From: Coffea arabica
Taxonomy: Eukaryota > Streptophyta > Magnoliopsida > Gentianales > Rubiaceae
Length of the DNA stretch: 64,000 nt
Direction of reading: 5' to 3'
Assembly (NCBI RefSeq): GCF_036785885.1
Contig: NC_092320.1
Coordinates: 17,113,557 to 17,177,556, forward strand
Shown: positions 46,183 through 58,474 of the stretch, in pieces
How positions within the stretch are numbered: the stretch's first letter is position 1
How the letters are laid out: every line of letters starts with the position of its first letter
Position numbers and translations under genes: made by a program
Notes under the pieces: model-generated
The model's input: only the letters and a program-made list of their open reading frames with translations
Told to the model about the DNA's origin: nothing
Databases searched by the model: none

Positions 46183-47440
46183 ATAGTATTCTATGTAGAT
46201 ATAACTACCGCCATACCCAAGGCATCATCCGAGTACTGTATCATGCACTCACACCTATGGATCCTACATATATTGACTAGTAATATTAGTAATTACTTGT
46301 ATTATTAGTTTATCCTCTTAGTACAGTAGTATGCATTACTATACTGTGTTTTCATGCCAAATCTATTACTAGCTACAAGAACATTGGTAATGGTATAGGA
46401 TACTATACTATTGCTAATATATTGGCATTAGTATATATAGTACAACATTCTATAATAGCATATATGTGCGTATGTGCATATGTTACCCGGAAGCAAGATT
46501 CTTGATAGGCTTAATAAGGATTTTAAAAAGTCAGTTAATCAAAATCAGTAAAAGATTTAATATTGAAAGACTATATTGTGACACTTTATTAAATCTAACA
46601 CGTAAAATATTTCAAACGCCTTCGAATTTAAGTAATATATTACAGGAATAAATGTTGTCGAAATTCTGGTGTTTATATGATTTGTTTTAGTGTAAGATTA
46701 AACCCGCATTCAATTAATCGATTTAAAACAACTCTATCTTTAAAAGCAATATAAAAGCTGATTATACACAGTGCAACCATATTTTCAATAACTACTAGGG
46801 GTAGCTACTTTTTTTTAAAAAAAAAAAAAAAATAAAAACTACCTAGAAATGGTGGGGGTTAGGCATAGATTCCGACCTATTTATTACCAAATTCAACTGA
46901 ATGGTGGGTTTGATTCGATTTTTAATCGTGTAAATCTTTTGAATTAAATAATTTCAAATCACATGGGACAGGTGCCGGCGGAAATATAATCACATTAATA
47001 GAATTAATTTTGAGTAATGATGTATTGTTGGCACACCCAAAAAACCTCCAAGTACTCCTCTTTTTATTCAAATTCAATTTTATAATAAAGATGGAAAAAT
47101 AAATAAACAATTATTATGTAGTTAGCTAATTTGGAAAAATATAATTGTATCAACTACTTTAATTAAATATTTATGCCATAATCCTACCAAGTGTGTTAAG
47201 ACTAAACAATTAAAACAACTGAACATCATTTTTTTTTTTATTAGAAGTCATACATTAAAGATTTAGATATCAAGTTGTAGGTCATATTAACTGAGATAGG
47301 ATTATTAAAGATGGTTTGTCCATATACCATTATTTCTTAGATAGTAAAAGATATTTCTTCTTAAAACATTCTGCCTTAGATATCAATTAATTTTCTTTCT
47401 TAATTCGAGTGGCATGGTTTTGATCATAATTGGTGCATTA

Positions 47441-47482
<42 letters not shown>

Positions 47483-47884
47483 ATAATTTCGTGCAATTAG
47501 CCTTTGACTTAGTTATTCATGCACATACTCATATGTATGCATTTCAAATGTGTCAGTTTTACGATTCTTAGTGTAAAAAATCTTTCAACATAATAGATGC
47601 AGTCCCGTTAAAGAAACGGGTTAAGAACTAGTTTAAATCAAAGTCAAACTATAAAAGAGTATTTCATTTAATAGGCTTGACTAACGAGTGTCCTGAGGCA
47701 CACGTTATTGGTTTAGAGGATATTAGCTGTTAATACTTTGGCAGAAGTGTAACTATTTTTGAAAAGTGACTGTTTGTATTTATATTGAAAATTGGGTGCG
47801 ATTTAAGTGTTTTAACGAGTTTTAGCACTCATTAAAAAAAAAATCATTAAAAAGGTCATCCTTGAGAGTGCAACTCCCTTTAAA
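46183..47884. other. AT-rich intergenic region; no gene seen
   Basis: Contains a T/A-run (~46808-46830) and an (AT)n tract (~47445-47480). No recognisable exon. Confidence 0.45.
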
Positions 47885-47893
47885 TTATCAAAA

Positions 47894-48398
47894 GGGCAAA
47901 GTACGCATTACCCTCCTGTGATTTAACTCTTTTTTACATTACTCTCTTGTGATTTGCTAAACTATATATAATTCCCTTATAAATTGGACTAAAGTGTCAA
48001 AGTCATGGAATTTGCATTCTATAACGGAGTCAATTAAAATGTCAAAAATATGTACCTTTTGTGAAGTTGGAAATTATTAATTAACCTCAAGGGGGTTATA
48101 TATATATTTTTTGAAAACTATAAAGGGGTTATGTAATAAAACACTAAACGATAAGGAAGTTAAATTGATAAGGGGTTAAAATGCCATACATATTAAGTTT
48201 ATGTATTTTGGTCATTTCAATTAATTTAGTTTTTAAACAAGGATATTCTCGACATTTCTTTGGGTTCCATTATAGAGAATCATTTTCGTGATTTTGATAC
48301 TTCAATCCAAATTTTGAGAAGATTATGTATAAATTTTAAAACTATGATGGAATTATATGAAAAATTATTAAATCACAGGGGTAAAGTGTGTTTTACCC
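47894..48398. mobile_element. MULE-type MITE, family 2 (copy a)
   Basis: The 505-bp element starts GGGCAAAGTACGCATTACCC and ends TGTTTTACCC. The inverted arms share CCTGTGATTTAA. Flanks TTATCAAAA (47885-47893) and TTATCGAAA (48399-48407) agree at 8/9. The interior matches the element at 55631-56144 collinearly (e.g. CATAACGGAGTCA, AAAATGTCAAAAATA, GGTTCCATTAT), so the two are copies of one family. Confidence 0.78.
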
Positions 48399-48654
48399 TT
48401 ATCGAAAAGAAAACGCAAAACAAAGCCTGGTCGAGAAACGAAAAAGTCTTCCACGTGGTTAAGCCTCGCAGAAAAGTCCTCCAAAATATTTTGCACAGCA
48501 ATCACAGTGAAGTTGACTCTCAAATGTGAAACCATATCAAGAGCAGAAGGAACACGTTACAAGCCTTCCTTGGTCGCCCTAAGATGCAGATTGGAAAGAC
48601 CTTGACTTAAGACTTTAAAGTTTAAATGCAGGCCTTTAAATTCATGCTAGCATT

Positions 48655-49113
48655 GGTAACGTAGTTGGTTGAAATATCAATGTCACTGTTACTGTTACAT
48701 AAGCACTAAAACAAATAATGGCCTAATTTTTTTTTTTTTTTTTTTGTGTAAGCAGGAAGACTCGAACCCGAGACCTCTTGCTTACACTCCCTCCCCCTAC
48801 CACCCAACCCAACCCTCCCCCCTAATAATGGCCTAATTATCTTGCATAAAACCGTAAAGAAATTATGTAAATAAATGTAAATTTCACATGAGAATAAAGT
48901 GAATATTCATGCAAATTATAGATGGTTTAGTGGACATTATGATTTTATCACACACATTTTTTGAGTGCATCTAGTTCAATTGCCATTGCTGATGGTGTTT
49001 TTCATCCAGTGTTCACTTTATATAGAACTACAAAAGAATTATGTGGATATTTTAAAACTTTGAGAGGTCATGTGGCAATATACAAAACTACAAGGGGGTT
49101 AGATGTAATTTGT
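48655..49113. mobile_element. MULE-type MITE of the 43701 family, split by a SINE
   Basis: Collinear with 43701-44169 and 49162-49562 (TTGGTTGAAATAT near the left, ATGTGGATATTTTAAAAC and GGGGGTTAGATGTAATTTGTCAT at the right). The left limit is approximate because the left arm is decayed. A SINE at 48729-48823 interrupts it. Confidence 0.55.
48729..48823 (-). mobile_element. Short head-only SINE with 15-bp TSD
   Basis: A ~95-bp insertion flanked by AATAATGGCCTAATT (48714-48728 and 48824-48838). The T-run at its left end is the A-tail on the - strand. On that strand box A-like GGTTGGGTTGGGTGGT precedes box B GGTCTCGGGTTCGAGTC by a tRNA-like distance, and the A-tail follows almost at once, so the element is little more than the tRNA-like head. 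The same family recurs at 58378-58474. Confidence 0.82.
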
Positions 49114-49161
49114 CATAAAAATAATTATCAAAATTCCAAGATCCAAAATAAGAAGCCAAGA

Positions 49162-49562
49162 AGGATAAATTATTGATTACCCTCATGTGCATTTACATAA
49201 TATCATTTGATCCCCCTAAGATTTTAATATATCCACATAACCCCTTTATAATTTTATGTAAAGTGGAAGTTTGATGAAAAATAGTCTTCATAACATGTAA
49301 TGACAATATTGTCCTTATTTCAAGCACTAAATTGAATAAGGGCCTAATCACTTTTGATAAAATTATAGGAGGATTATGCAGATAGATACGAAATTATAGA
49401 GGAGTTAAGTGGATATTATAATTTATTATCAGACATACTTTGGAAATACGTCTTGGTCAATCTTCGTAAATGAAGATATTTTCCATCCATTTTTCATTGT
49501 GCATGTCATCAGAGATTATGTGAGTATTTTGAAACTCAATGGCATAAAGGAATTAGCCTCTT
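49162..49562. mobile_element. MULE-type MITE of the 43701 family, right end decayed
   Basis: Starts GGATAAATTATTGATTACCC and follows the related copies (TTTTATGTAAAGTGGAAG, CACTAAATTGAATAAGGGCC, TTATGTGAGTATTTTGAAAC). No clear right terminus or TSD. Confidence 0.5.
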
Positions 49563-49819
49563 CATTTAGTGAAAAAGAGTAAATTGCTCAACTGACTCCT
49601 AAAGTCATCCATCACTTGTATACACTTTTAACCCCCAAATTATATTATATATTATTTAAACCCTTAGACAAGTTAATGTGTAAGTTTTTGGTCATTTTAT
49701 CAATTTTTGCTATTTGACCTGACAGAATGGAGAGGCAAAGGGGCAAAATTATCCGTTCACATATTTGAGCAGAAGAATATACTTTAAGACCATCATATAT
49801 GTTATATACTACTCATATT

Positions 49820-50249
49820 TAGAATTGTAAACGAGTCGAATCGAGTTGAGTTGAGTATCTTGTGTTTAAACTCTATTTGTTAAGCTATTCGAATAAGATT
49901 CATGTTCCTTCGATAATATTCGAGATCCAAATCTGTGTTCGTGTTCAATTTGTTAAGCAAAATTCTAGTTCGAATTCGAGTTTAAGGTCGACTGGTTTAA
50001 CATAAACGAGCCATTTGCAAACAATTAGACCCATATTTGTGAATAAATAAGCTTGGAAGTAAGAATTAGGAATACAATATTAACCATAAATTTTGTGAAA
50101 TGACAATGAGGTCCATGTTTGCGAATGAACTCGTGTTCGTTTGATTACTTATCGAGTCAAAATATTTGTTCAAACTCGACTCATATAAAATTTCGAACGA
50201 GTCTAAATAAGCCGAGCTAACGAATAGTTATGTTCATTTAACAGCTATA
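49820..50249. mobile_element. hAT-type MITE, CTCGA-rich family, perfect 8-bp TSD
   Basis: The 430-bp element starts TAGAATTGTAAACGAG and ends CATTTAACAGCTATA, flanked by exact CTCATATT (49812-49819 and 50250-50257). The arms contain GAGTCGAATCGAGTTGAG and GTTCGAATTCGAG words as in the other family members. Confidence 0.85.
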
Positions 50250-50257
50250 CTCATATT

Positions 50258-52005
50258 TTTCTTCCTTTCACGAGGCTGTCAAAACAACGTCAAAGAAAGT
50301 GCTAGTATTTCTCTCCTTTCTTGTTTCTTTTTCGCTCCTAAATTCACAAACTAAGCCTTGCATGCTAAAATTTACTATTAATCACATTTTCAAAATTTGC
50401 CCTTAGATTTCCCCTTTAGCACGAAAGAGGACACCCATTGGATTTGAGAAGCATATGAGGATGATGGAGGATGTTCTTAATCAAGAAAAAGGTTATGAGT
50501 AATTTCCTATTAATTGTACCACTTTTTCTTAAAATTTGGCAAAGGTTACCAATTTATTCAAATTTCAATTTGGTAGAATTGTATACGTATCTGGTAAAAG
50601 TCGTTTTCTAAAAAGAAATATGTTAGTTCAAAGAAATAATTGAGTTATTGAATCATTCTAAACTGCGTTTGCCTTTTAAGAATAATCAACATAGTTGGAC
50701 AGAAACCTTTCAGCCCGATAAATTTGACTGGTTTTTGAGGCCTGAAAGATGTGACTTTGAGCAATGCCCATTAACCAGTAATTAATGCTAAACAATCTCT
50801 CCAAATCACAGCTTTAAGCTAATGAATTGTGAACAAAGATGAGTATATCTTATGAGTTACTAATTATTCAAATAAATTAAAAAAATAATGCATTATTGGG
50901 ACCAAAATATCGAGGAGACAAAAAAATCCTGATCAACAAGATTATTAATACGCGTATGTCATGGTGCCCAAGCCATTAACTCCAGACCGACTACCACAGA
51001 ATAACTCAAATTGTTCTTCCTTCTTTCTTTTTAATGTCCTAGATTGACATGCTAAGCCTTATATCTAAGGTTTACAATTTTTTTTTTTTGGGTATAAGAA
51101 ATCTGCTCTTAGAAGTTAGAATTTATTCTTTAGCACAAAGAGAGCAATAATTAGATTTGAGAACCATATGAGGATTGTGGAGTAAGTTTTTAAAATTTTT
51201 TGTAAAAAAAAAATAAAAAAAAATTTCCTTTTAACTGTACCGCTTTTGTTGAATTTGGTCAAAATTTACCAGTTTAGTTGAAGTTGACTTTATTATCTGT
51301 GCCTGTTAAACGAATATCCGTGTAATTAAATTTTCAAAATTGGTGTCTAAATTCGTGTTGCACATTTTGACTAATTATACTGAAGAAATATTTAACTGTA
51401 CAATTGTTACTAAGTTAAATGCCTATGACCAGATATGTCTTGACTAAATCTATAGAAATGCAAAAGAAGGATCACTACAGTTTAAACTCATATGTCTTAG
51501 TGTTCACGTGTACGCAAATGCCTTGAACAAAGATATGCCATGAATTTGATCACCTTTGTTTTTAAAATTTTTTTTTTTTCAAAAAAAGGGTTGTGAGTAA
51601 TTTCTTTCTGATTGAACCGCTTTTGGCAAAGGTTACCAATTCTAACTCTGATGTTGGCTCAGAGTAATAATGGAAGAGTTCTTGGAATCAACTCAAGACC
51701 ACAAACACTGCTGACTGCACTGCATTGCGAGTCTTCCAAATTAAAATGCTTTTAACAATCAGTGTGAATGATACAGATTGAACTAAAATATTAAGTGCGA
51801 CTCTTTCAATCCAGACTACTTGCTCAGGGCTGGCGCTTACATTTCATCTATCTTACCTTAATTACGGTCTTTCATGGTTATTTACGGTCCTACTACTTAA
51901 ATTGTTTTCTATTTAGTAGAACCGTATACTTGTTAGGAGTCCAATTCTATCTTACATATCGTCTATCTTATCTTAATTACGGCCTTTCATGGTGATAGAG
52001 CATCG
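50258..52005. repeat. Diverged duplicated upstream sequence before the receptor kinase
   Basis: The stretch ~50290-50570 recurs, diverged, at ~51010-51275 (CTAAGCCTT, TTTAGCACRAAGAG, GATTTGAGAA.CATATGAGGAT, TGTACCRCTTTT), and its last part again at ~51590-51640 (GGCAAAGGTTACCAATT). A further short repeat, CTTAATTACGGYCTTTCATGG, lies at ~51855 and ~51972. These may be old duplicated promoter pieces. No coding exon recognised. Confidence 0.55.
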
Positions 52006-54929
52006 ATGGATGTTGGATGCAGCGGAGTTGTTGTTCTCATGATACTGGCAGTAGCAATAGCAGGAGCAGCAAAGGAGTCTGCTGTGAATTTATTAGAGGC
52101 TGCGGCACTGCACAAGAGTGGCTGGTGGGGAGACAGCAGTACTACTGCAACAAACATCTCTGCCCACTGCCATTGGTATGGTATCATTTGCAACGATGCT
52201 GGTAGTGTTACCGAAATACTACTTCCGAACTACCGGATTCACGATGAGTTGGCAAATTTCAGCTTCCCTTCTTTTCCGAACCTGATTAGACTAGACCTCA
52301 GCGGGAATGAACTTTACGGAGCCATCCCACATCAAATAGGTGCACTCTCCAAACTCACCTATCTCAATTTGTCTTTCAACTATCTTTATGGTGAGCTCCC
52401 GTCTTCTCTAGTAAACCTTACGCAACTAGCACAACTCGATGTTTCTTGGAATTCGATTGACAGCTTAAATCCTCCGGGGATTGGAAACTTGACAAACTTG
52501 GTTACTCTAGACTTGAGCTACAATTCGCTTTTTGGTCCCATCCCTTCCACTCTTGGCCAATTGTCTAATTTAGATTCCCTTGACCTCAGCAATAACCACT
52601 TCAGTGAGACAATTCCTTCAACTCTTTTTAATTTGACAAATCTTTCCCAACTAGACATTCACTGGAATCCCGCAATGAGAGGATTTCTTTCAGAAGAAAT
52701 AGGAAATTTGAAGAGTTTAGTTGAATTAGACTTGAGTCACGGTGCATTTTCTGGCAGCATCCCTCCAAGTCTTGGCCAGCTGTCCAATCTACACTCCCTT
52801 GACCTCAGCACTAACCACTTCAGCGGGACAATTCCTTCAGCTCTTTTTAATTTGACAAATCTTTTCCGACTAGACATTCACTCGAATCCGGCAATGAGAG
52901 GATTCCTATTTGAAGAGTTTAGTTGAATTAGACTTGAGTTACGGTGCATTTTCTGGCAGCATCCCTCCAAGTCTTGGCCAACTGTCCAATCTACGCTCCC
53001 TTGACCTTAGCACTAACCACTTCAGCGGGACAATTCCTTCAGCTCTTTTTAATTTAACAAATCTTTTCCGACTAGACATTCACTCGAATCCCGCAATGAG
53101 AGGATTTCTCTCAGAAGAAATAGGAAATTTGAAAAGTTTAGGTGAATTAGACTTCAGTGGCCTTAATCTTTCGGGTGCCCTTCCTTCAGCTCTTTGCGAC
53201 CTAACCAAACTAGTATCTCTTTCAGGTGCTGAGAATCAAATTTATGGTTCCATTCCCTCTGAAATAGGAAATTTGAAATATTTGGAATATCTCCATCTTG
53301 GGTCCAACCGGCTGACTGGTCAAATCCCTCCGACCCTTGGCAATCTGCCTTTTCTACAAATTCTAGATCTTTCCTCAAACCAACTTACAGGCCAAATTCC
53401 TACCCAATTTGGGGATAATATTAAATCCAAGTGGTACCTTTCGACTTTGGATCTTTCCCACAATATTCTCTCTGGCACTGTCCCCTCGTCTCTTCTGCAA
53501 CTGGGGGACGTCGACCTGTCCTATAATGCTTTGGAAGGTGAACTTCCGTGCAAGCTTGTCATTCAGTTTGGTTCAGAAAGATTTGTCGGCAATCCACACT
53601 TGCGTCACGATTCCACTCTTTGTGGAGTATCTCCTCCTGTTATGGGAAATCACACTCCTGTTATTGTGGGAAATCATAGACATCGCACCCTATACTACAT
53701 CATAGGTCTTGGCGTAACGTTGTTGGTGTTCGCAATAACTGGCGGATTAGTAATTTATATCCGGTGCTTCAAGAAAGTTAAAGTCGAGCTCATGGACAAT
53801 AAACATGGAGACATTTTCAGAATATGGAACTATGATGGACATATGGCTTACGAAGACATAATTAAAGCAACCAACGATTTTGATGTCTGTTATTGCATCG
53901 GGACAGGAGGGTATGGCTCTGTATACAGAGCACGGTTGCCAAGTGGGAAAGTAGTGGCTTTGAAAAAGCTTCACCGTTTGGAAGGCGAGAATCCAAATTT
54001 TGACAAGAGCTTTAGGAATGAAGCCGACATGCTATCTAAAATCAGGCACAGGAACATTGTAAAGCTCTTCGGATTCTGCCTGCACAAGCGATGCATGTTT
54101 CTGATTTATGAGTATATGGACAGAGGAAGCTTGTTTTGTATCTTGAGAGATGAAACCGAAGCTGTGGAGCTGGATTGGATTAAAAGAGTGAATTTGATCA
54201 AGGGCATTGCCAGTGCATTGTCCTACTTGCATTACGATTGTGATCCGCCAATCATTCACAGGGATGTGTCAAGCAACAACATTCTTTTGAATTCACAAAT
54301 TTTGGAACTTGATTCATCAAATCAAAGTGTCATTGCAGGCACCTTTGGCTACATGGCACCAGGTAGGTTACCTTTTCACCTTGTTTTTCATATTTTCTTG
54401 ATGCACATATTAGGCTTAACTTTCAAGGACAGAAAAGAAAAAATTCTTCCAACTGAAACGATTGTTTTGTTGAATAGCAAGTCTATAGTTGTCCAGTTGA
54501 GATTAATTTTATTTTATCTAATTACTTATCCATGCAGAGCTAGCCTATACCATGGTGGTCACTGAAAAGTCTGATGTGTATAGCTTTGGTGTTGTGGTGC
54601 TGGAAACATTGTTTGGAAAGCATCCACAAGATTTCCTTTCTTGCATATCATCACAACCCAATGAACCAATAATGCTGAAGGATCTTCTAGATGCCCGTCT
54701 GCCCCCTCCGACTAACCCTTTGGTCGTTCGTAATGTGGTTCTTGCGACTGCGTTAGCCCTGGATTGCATCAACGCAAACCCGAAATGTCGACCAACAATG
54801 CAGCAAGTGGTGAACCGATTTGAAGTGGGCAGGCGAGAATCAACTAGGCCTTTGCACACCATTGCTGTGAATCAGCTTGTTAGTCCACCATTGCTTTCAC
54901 TGCCTGACCAAACCTACACAGTAGTTTAA
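52006..54929 (+). pseudogene. MIK2-like LRR receptor kinase with LRR frameshift and lost DFG segment
   Basis: Starts with a signal peptide (VVVLMILAVAIAGAA), then an LRRNT (LLEAAALHKSGWWG, HCHWYGIICND) and many 24-aa LRRs. A 219-bp (73-codon) unit containing NPAMRGFL and GSIPPSLGQLSNL is tandemly repeated. In its second occurrence (near 52904-52912) 17 bp are missing, which shifts the frame to a stop at 52924. The second frame then runs through LRRs, a transmembrane helix (IIGLGVTLLVFAITGGLVIYI) and the kinase: GTGGYGSV, VALKK and HRDVSSNNILLNS are present. Directly after NS, 12 residues including DFG are missing relative to the sister gene, before LELDSSNQ. An intron at 54363-54537 (phase 1) leads to the last exon, 54538-54929. 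Probably a non-functional receptor: even a repaired reading frame would lack the Mg-binding Asp. Expression as a shorter LRR protein cannot be excluded. Confidence 0.88.
52672..53110 (+). repeat. Tandem LRR-coding 219-bp repeat
   Basis: GCAATGAGAGGATT occurs at 52672, 52891 and 53093: spacing 219 bp, then 202 bp (219 minus the 17-bp deletion). The first two units are nearly identical over CTCCAAGTCTTGGCCARCTG and following sequence, so the expansion is recent. Confidence 0.9.
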
Positions 54930-55630
54930 GCACCATGAATGACTTTCATGAATGAATTCCATGTGGATATCTCTGCCATCATCCAATTTTTCTATCGATG
55001 TTTCTACTTACCTATAATATTTACACCAAAGGAGAATTTAATTACTACTTGTCTTTATTTATCAATCTCTAGTTTGTCACATAAACATAGAATGATTTTC
55101 AATATGAATTTATTATATCACCTATTAGTTTTAATTCACTAAACTCAACCGCAGAAAAAAAAACACAAACACCAAGTTTCGAAATGTGGAACCTACATTC
55201 AGCGGGGTACTATTTTGGTGCTTATGACCCTACAAGTCCATTGCTGCAATTTTTACTTCCTCCTAGGATGCCCAAAAAAAAAAGAGTTTCCTGGTTGCTT
55301 CCGTTTTTTTGTTTTTGAGGAAAATGCTGGTGATTCCTTATTGCTTCCTGGATTTTTAACCTAATGTGTATAATAGCTTAAGAAAATGTTGTAGTCTTAC
55401 AAGAAATTCTGGAGCACATCGAGTACCGATAGAATCCGAGGAAAAGACCGAGTAGATATGTATAGGAGGCAGGGGAGGTGGCCGTTGGGTTGGAGTGGAT
55501 TGGATTTTTGCGTTGGGCTAGTGGGCTTAAGTTGTTTATTGAATGGTTGGTAAAAAGGATTATTTGATGCGTTTTCACAATTGGGTGAACTGAGTGACTC
55601 TTCTTTTTTTTTTTTTTTTAATTATTTTTC
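54930..55630. other. Intergenic region; no gene seen
   Basis: 3' flank of the receptor kinase. A T-run lies at ~55605-55619. No exon recognised. Confidence 0.5.
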
Positions 55631-56144
55631 GGGCAAACTACACTTTATCCCCTTGTAGTTTAGTATTTTTGTACATAATTCCCCTATAATTTTAAAGACT
55701 ATACATAACTCCTTCATAGTTTGGATTAAAGTGTCAAAATAATGAAATTTGTAATCCATAACGGAGTCACCTAAAATGTCAAAAATACCTCTATGTAAAG
55801 TTGAAAATTATTTATTAACCACATGGGGGTTATGTGTATATTTTGAAAATAATCAGAGAGTTATATAGTAAAGAATTAAACCATAAGGGGTTATATGGTA
55901 AAATATAAAACCATACGGGATTAATGCGCCATGTATATTATGTTTATATATTTTGGTCATTTCATCCATTTTAATTTTTAAATAAGGGTGATTTTGACAT
56001 ATTTAAAGGTTCCATTATGAATGATCATTTTTATCACTTTGACACTTTAATCCAAATCATAGGGGATTATGTATAGCTTTTTAAACTATAGGAATGTTAT
56101 ATACAAAAATACTAAACCATATGGGGGTTAAATGTAATTTGCTC
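55631..56144. mobile_element. MULE-type MITE, family 2 (copy b)
   Basis: The 514-bp element starts GGGCAAACTACACTTTATCC and ends GGTTAAATGTAATTTGCTC. The inverted arms run over ~120 bp or more (TTTAGTATTTTTGTAYATAA, GGATTAAAGTGTCAAA). Collinear with 47894-48398. No clear 9-bp TSD (TTATTTTTC versus TAGTAGTAG). Confidence 0.72.
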
Positions 56145-56350
56145 TAGTAGTAGAAAGGATTACTAAACTTGGATGAATAATTAATTAAAAGATTTAGACT
56201 ACATCGTCACGAAGTCTTCTCTCTACTTTTTTTTTGAGTTTATTTGAAATTTATCCTTAATTCTTAGTTTTCATGTGATAAATTATATTACATTTTATGC
56301 CGTTTGATACAATGCAATATGTAATACTTCTATTATTTATATCACAAACA

Positions 56351-56378
56351 CTAGAGAGAAGGCCCATGCAAGCATGGG
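56351..56378 (-). mobile_element. Helitron-like 3' terminus
   Basis: On the - strand a hairpin CCCATGC-TT-GCATGGG is followed 8 bases later by CTAG and then host T, matching the Helitron 3' end rule (hairpin, short spacer, CTRR, insertion before T). The element would extend to the right, but its 5' TC end was not found. It may be a truncated or non-autonomous copy. Confidence 0.45.
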
Positions 56379-58377
56379 AATTTATACTTGTGGTGTTGTT
56401 AAATAATTTGGTAATGTTGGACAATTTGTTTTTACCTTAGGCAAGGCATACTATTAATGATAGCCAAAAATACCATACCCATGTGTAAATAAAACATTAC
56501 ATACTATTATAGTAGATAATCAGTTGAGAGAATTATAAAAGTTTACGCAACCATAGTAAAGAGATAATAGATATAGTTGTAGTTCAGATTGAGGATTGAT
56601 GATGCATGGTTCTACTATTCAACCTCATATTATTCACATAGATGGATAAATAAAGTAGTAGTCCTGAAATGTAAGTAAGTAAATAGCTGAGGTGGCAGTC
56701 TCGCAATCCTTTCTATTGAAGAGTAGGTGATATAAGAATAAGAAAGGACACAATTAGATTTCTACTTCTCTAGGTACGATTTCTTGGTTGGTGGCTAAGC
56801 GCCTTCTGCAGAGTTTTGAGTTTTAGTAATTGTGGTCGGAGCTTCTGGAGTGGAGCTTGCTTTGGTTGTTACTTCTGAAGACTTCTTTTCATGAGTTCAA
56901 CTAAATTCAATAAGAAAATAACATAGCATATGAATACAGAGACTTGTCTATTCAAATAGGAATTTCATTCCACACGTACACAACTCATGCACTTAACTAT
57001 TGAAATAAAAAATTGCATCACCTGTAATATAATTTTAAAATTGGATCAATCATGCACACACTTGTTAAAGACGTTACATAGTTGTAATCAATGCAATAAA
57101 ATTGTAATCACATTTAAACAACATGTGACATGCATCAAGTGGAAATACACAATTACCTTGTACCATGAGGAACAAAATGTAATCGAACAAGAAAATCTAC
57201 CCACACTTCACCCACCTATAATAGCGATGACAAAAGCTAATACATGAATTTTATTGTGCAAACAAAGCTATACAATTCACAAAGTGAGAAACACGAGTGA
57301 AAATGAGCATGTCTCTGCAAATTTGACTTTAATGGTGTGAAATAGAAACATCTGAACCCGCAATTTTATATATTAATGACTACCATTATTGCCACTTAGT
57401 TCAGAAACTAATCTACAAATGGTGGAGAAGATAAGGGGTCTTTAATGACGTTGCGCTCAAATGATTCTTAGTCTCCTACACTTTAATGAGCTCTTCAATA
57501 TGCAATTACTGGTTCAAATGAGTGTGCTTTGGAAGAAATCAATTAATGTTTCTTGATCTTTAACGATGAAGAGCAAAAAGCTTCCTACAGTTACAATTCA
57601 CAAATAGTTTTCAAATGGTTCTTCTACTTAGGCCCATTAATATTGTCTTAAATACATTTAATTCAATTGGGTGGCTTTACCCCAATTCATTCCACTATCT
57701 TTCTGTCTTACCATTGTACTAAACGGGTAGTTAAAAGGGTGAAACTGTCACTAATAACACATAAGTTCCATTTGCGAGTGTAATCATCATCTCACAAAAG
57801 AGCACTTTAGTAAACTCGTACTCCAATGAGCATGGCTTGTGTGTACTCTAAAGTGGATTACTTGTATGATACTTATACAATCCCTAAATTGCCCCTTAAA
57901 ATATCAGATGAAAATCACTCAATAGATAAACTACAACTCATTTATATATATATTACATAGGATACATATAACTTTTGTTGCTTTTAGTTCTCTAGATTAT
58001 TAGAGACACTCTTACATACCTACTTCTACTTCTACGGTTTGATAATCATCGTCATATCAATTCAGTTGAAGTGTAACAATAATGTCGGCAACTTCTTTCT
58101 TTTCCCAGCTAATTTCTCTCCCTTACTTTTCCTCGTCATCGTTACTCTTAATTCTTCGTCACATCCCTCTGTCTTGCTTCAATTTTCTCCCATCCCCAAG
58201 TTCCTCCTTCAAGTTTTTTTCAATCACTTAGTCTAATTATTTGGCTAGGTAAGTTGTTCAACTGGACATCTTTTTACATGTTCAGTAATGATATTCCGAA
58301 AATTTTGAGGTATTATTAGACTAAAAAGAACTTAAAGATTTATGTCTGGTTTGATAATCCAATTCATAACATAAATA
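56379..58377. other. AT-rich region, possibly Helitron interior; no gene seen
   Basis: No frame with recognisable homology on either strand. If the Helitron-like terminus at 56351 is real, part of this stretch belongs to it. Confidence 0.4.
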
Positions 58378-58474
58378 TTTTTTATTAAATGTAAGTGGAA
58401 AGGTTTGAACCTGTGATTTCTTACTTGCACTGCCTCCACCTGAACCACCCAATCTTTCCTTCCTCCCAACACTT
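58378..58474 (-). mobile_element. Second copy of the short SINE family
   Basis: Read on the - strand it aligns with 48729-48823: GATTGGGTGGTTCAGG (box A region), CACAGGTTCAAACC (box B), CCACTTACAT, then an A-rich tail. More diverged, and the TSD is not identifiable, so the insertion is older. Confidence 0.65.

Noticed and set aside
47441-47481. (AT)n tract as a regulatory TATA region
   Set aside because: Plain microsatellite with no gene start nearby.
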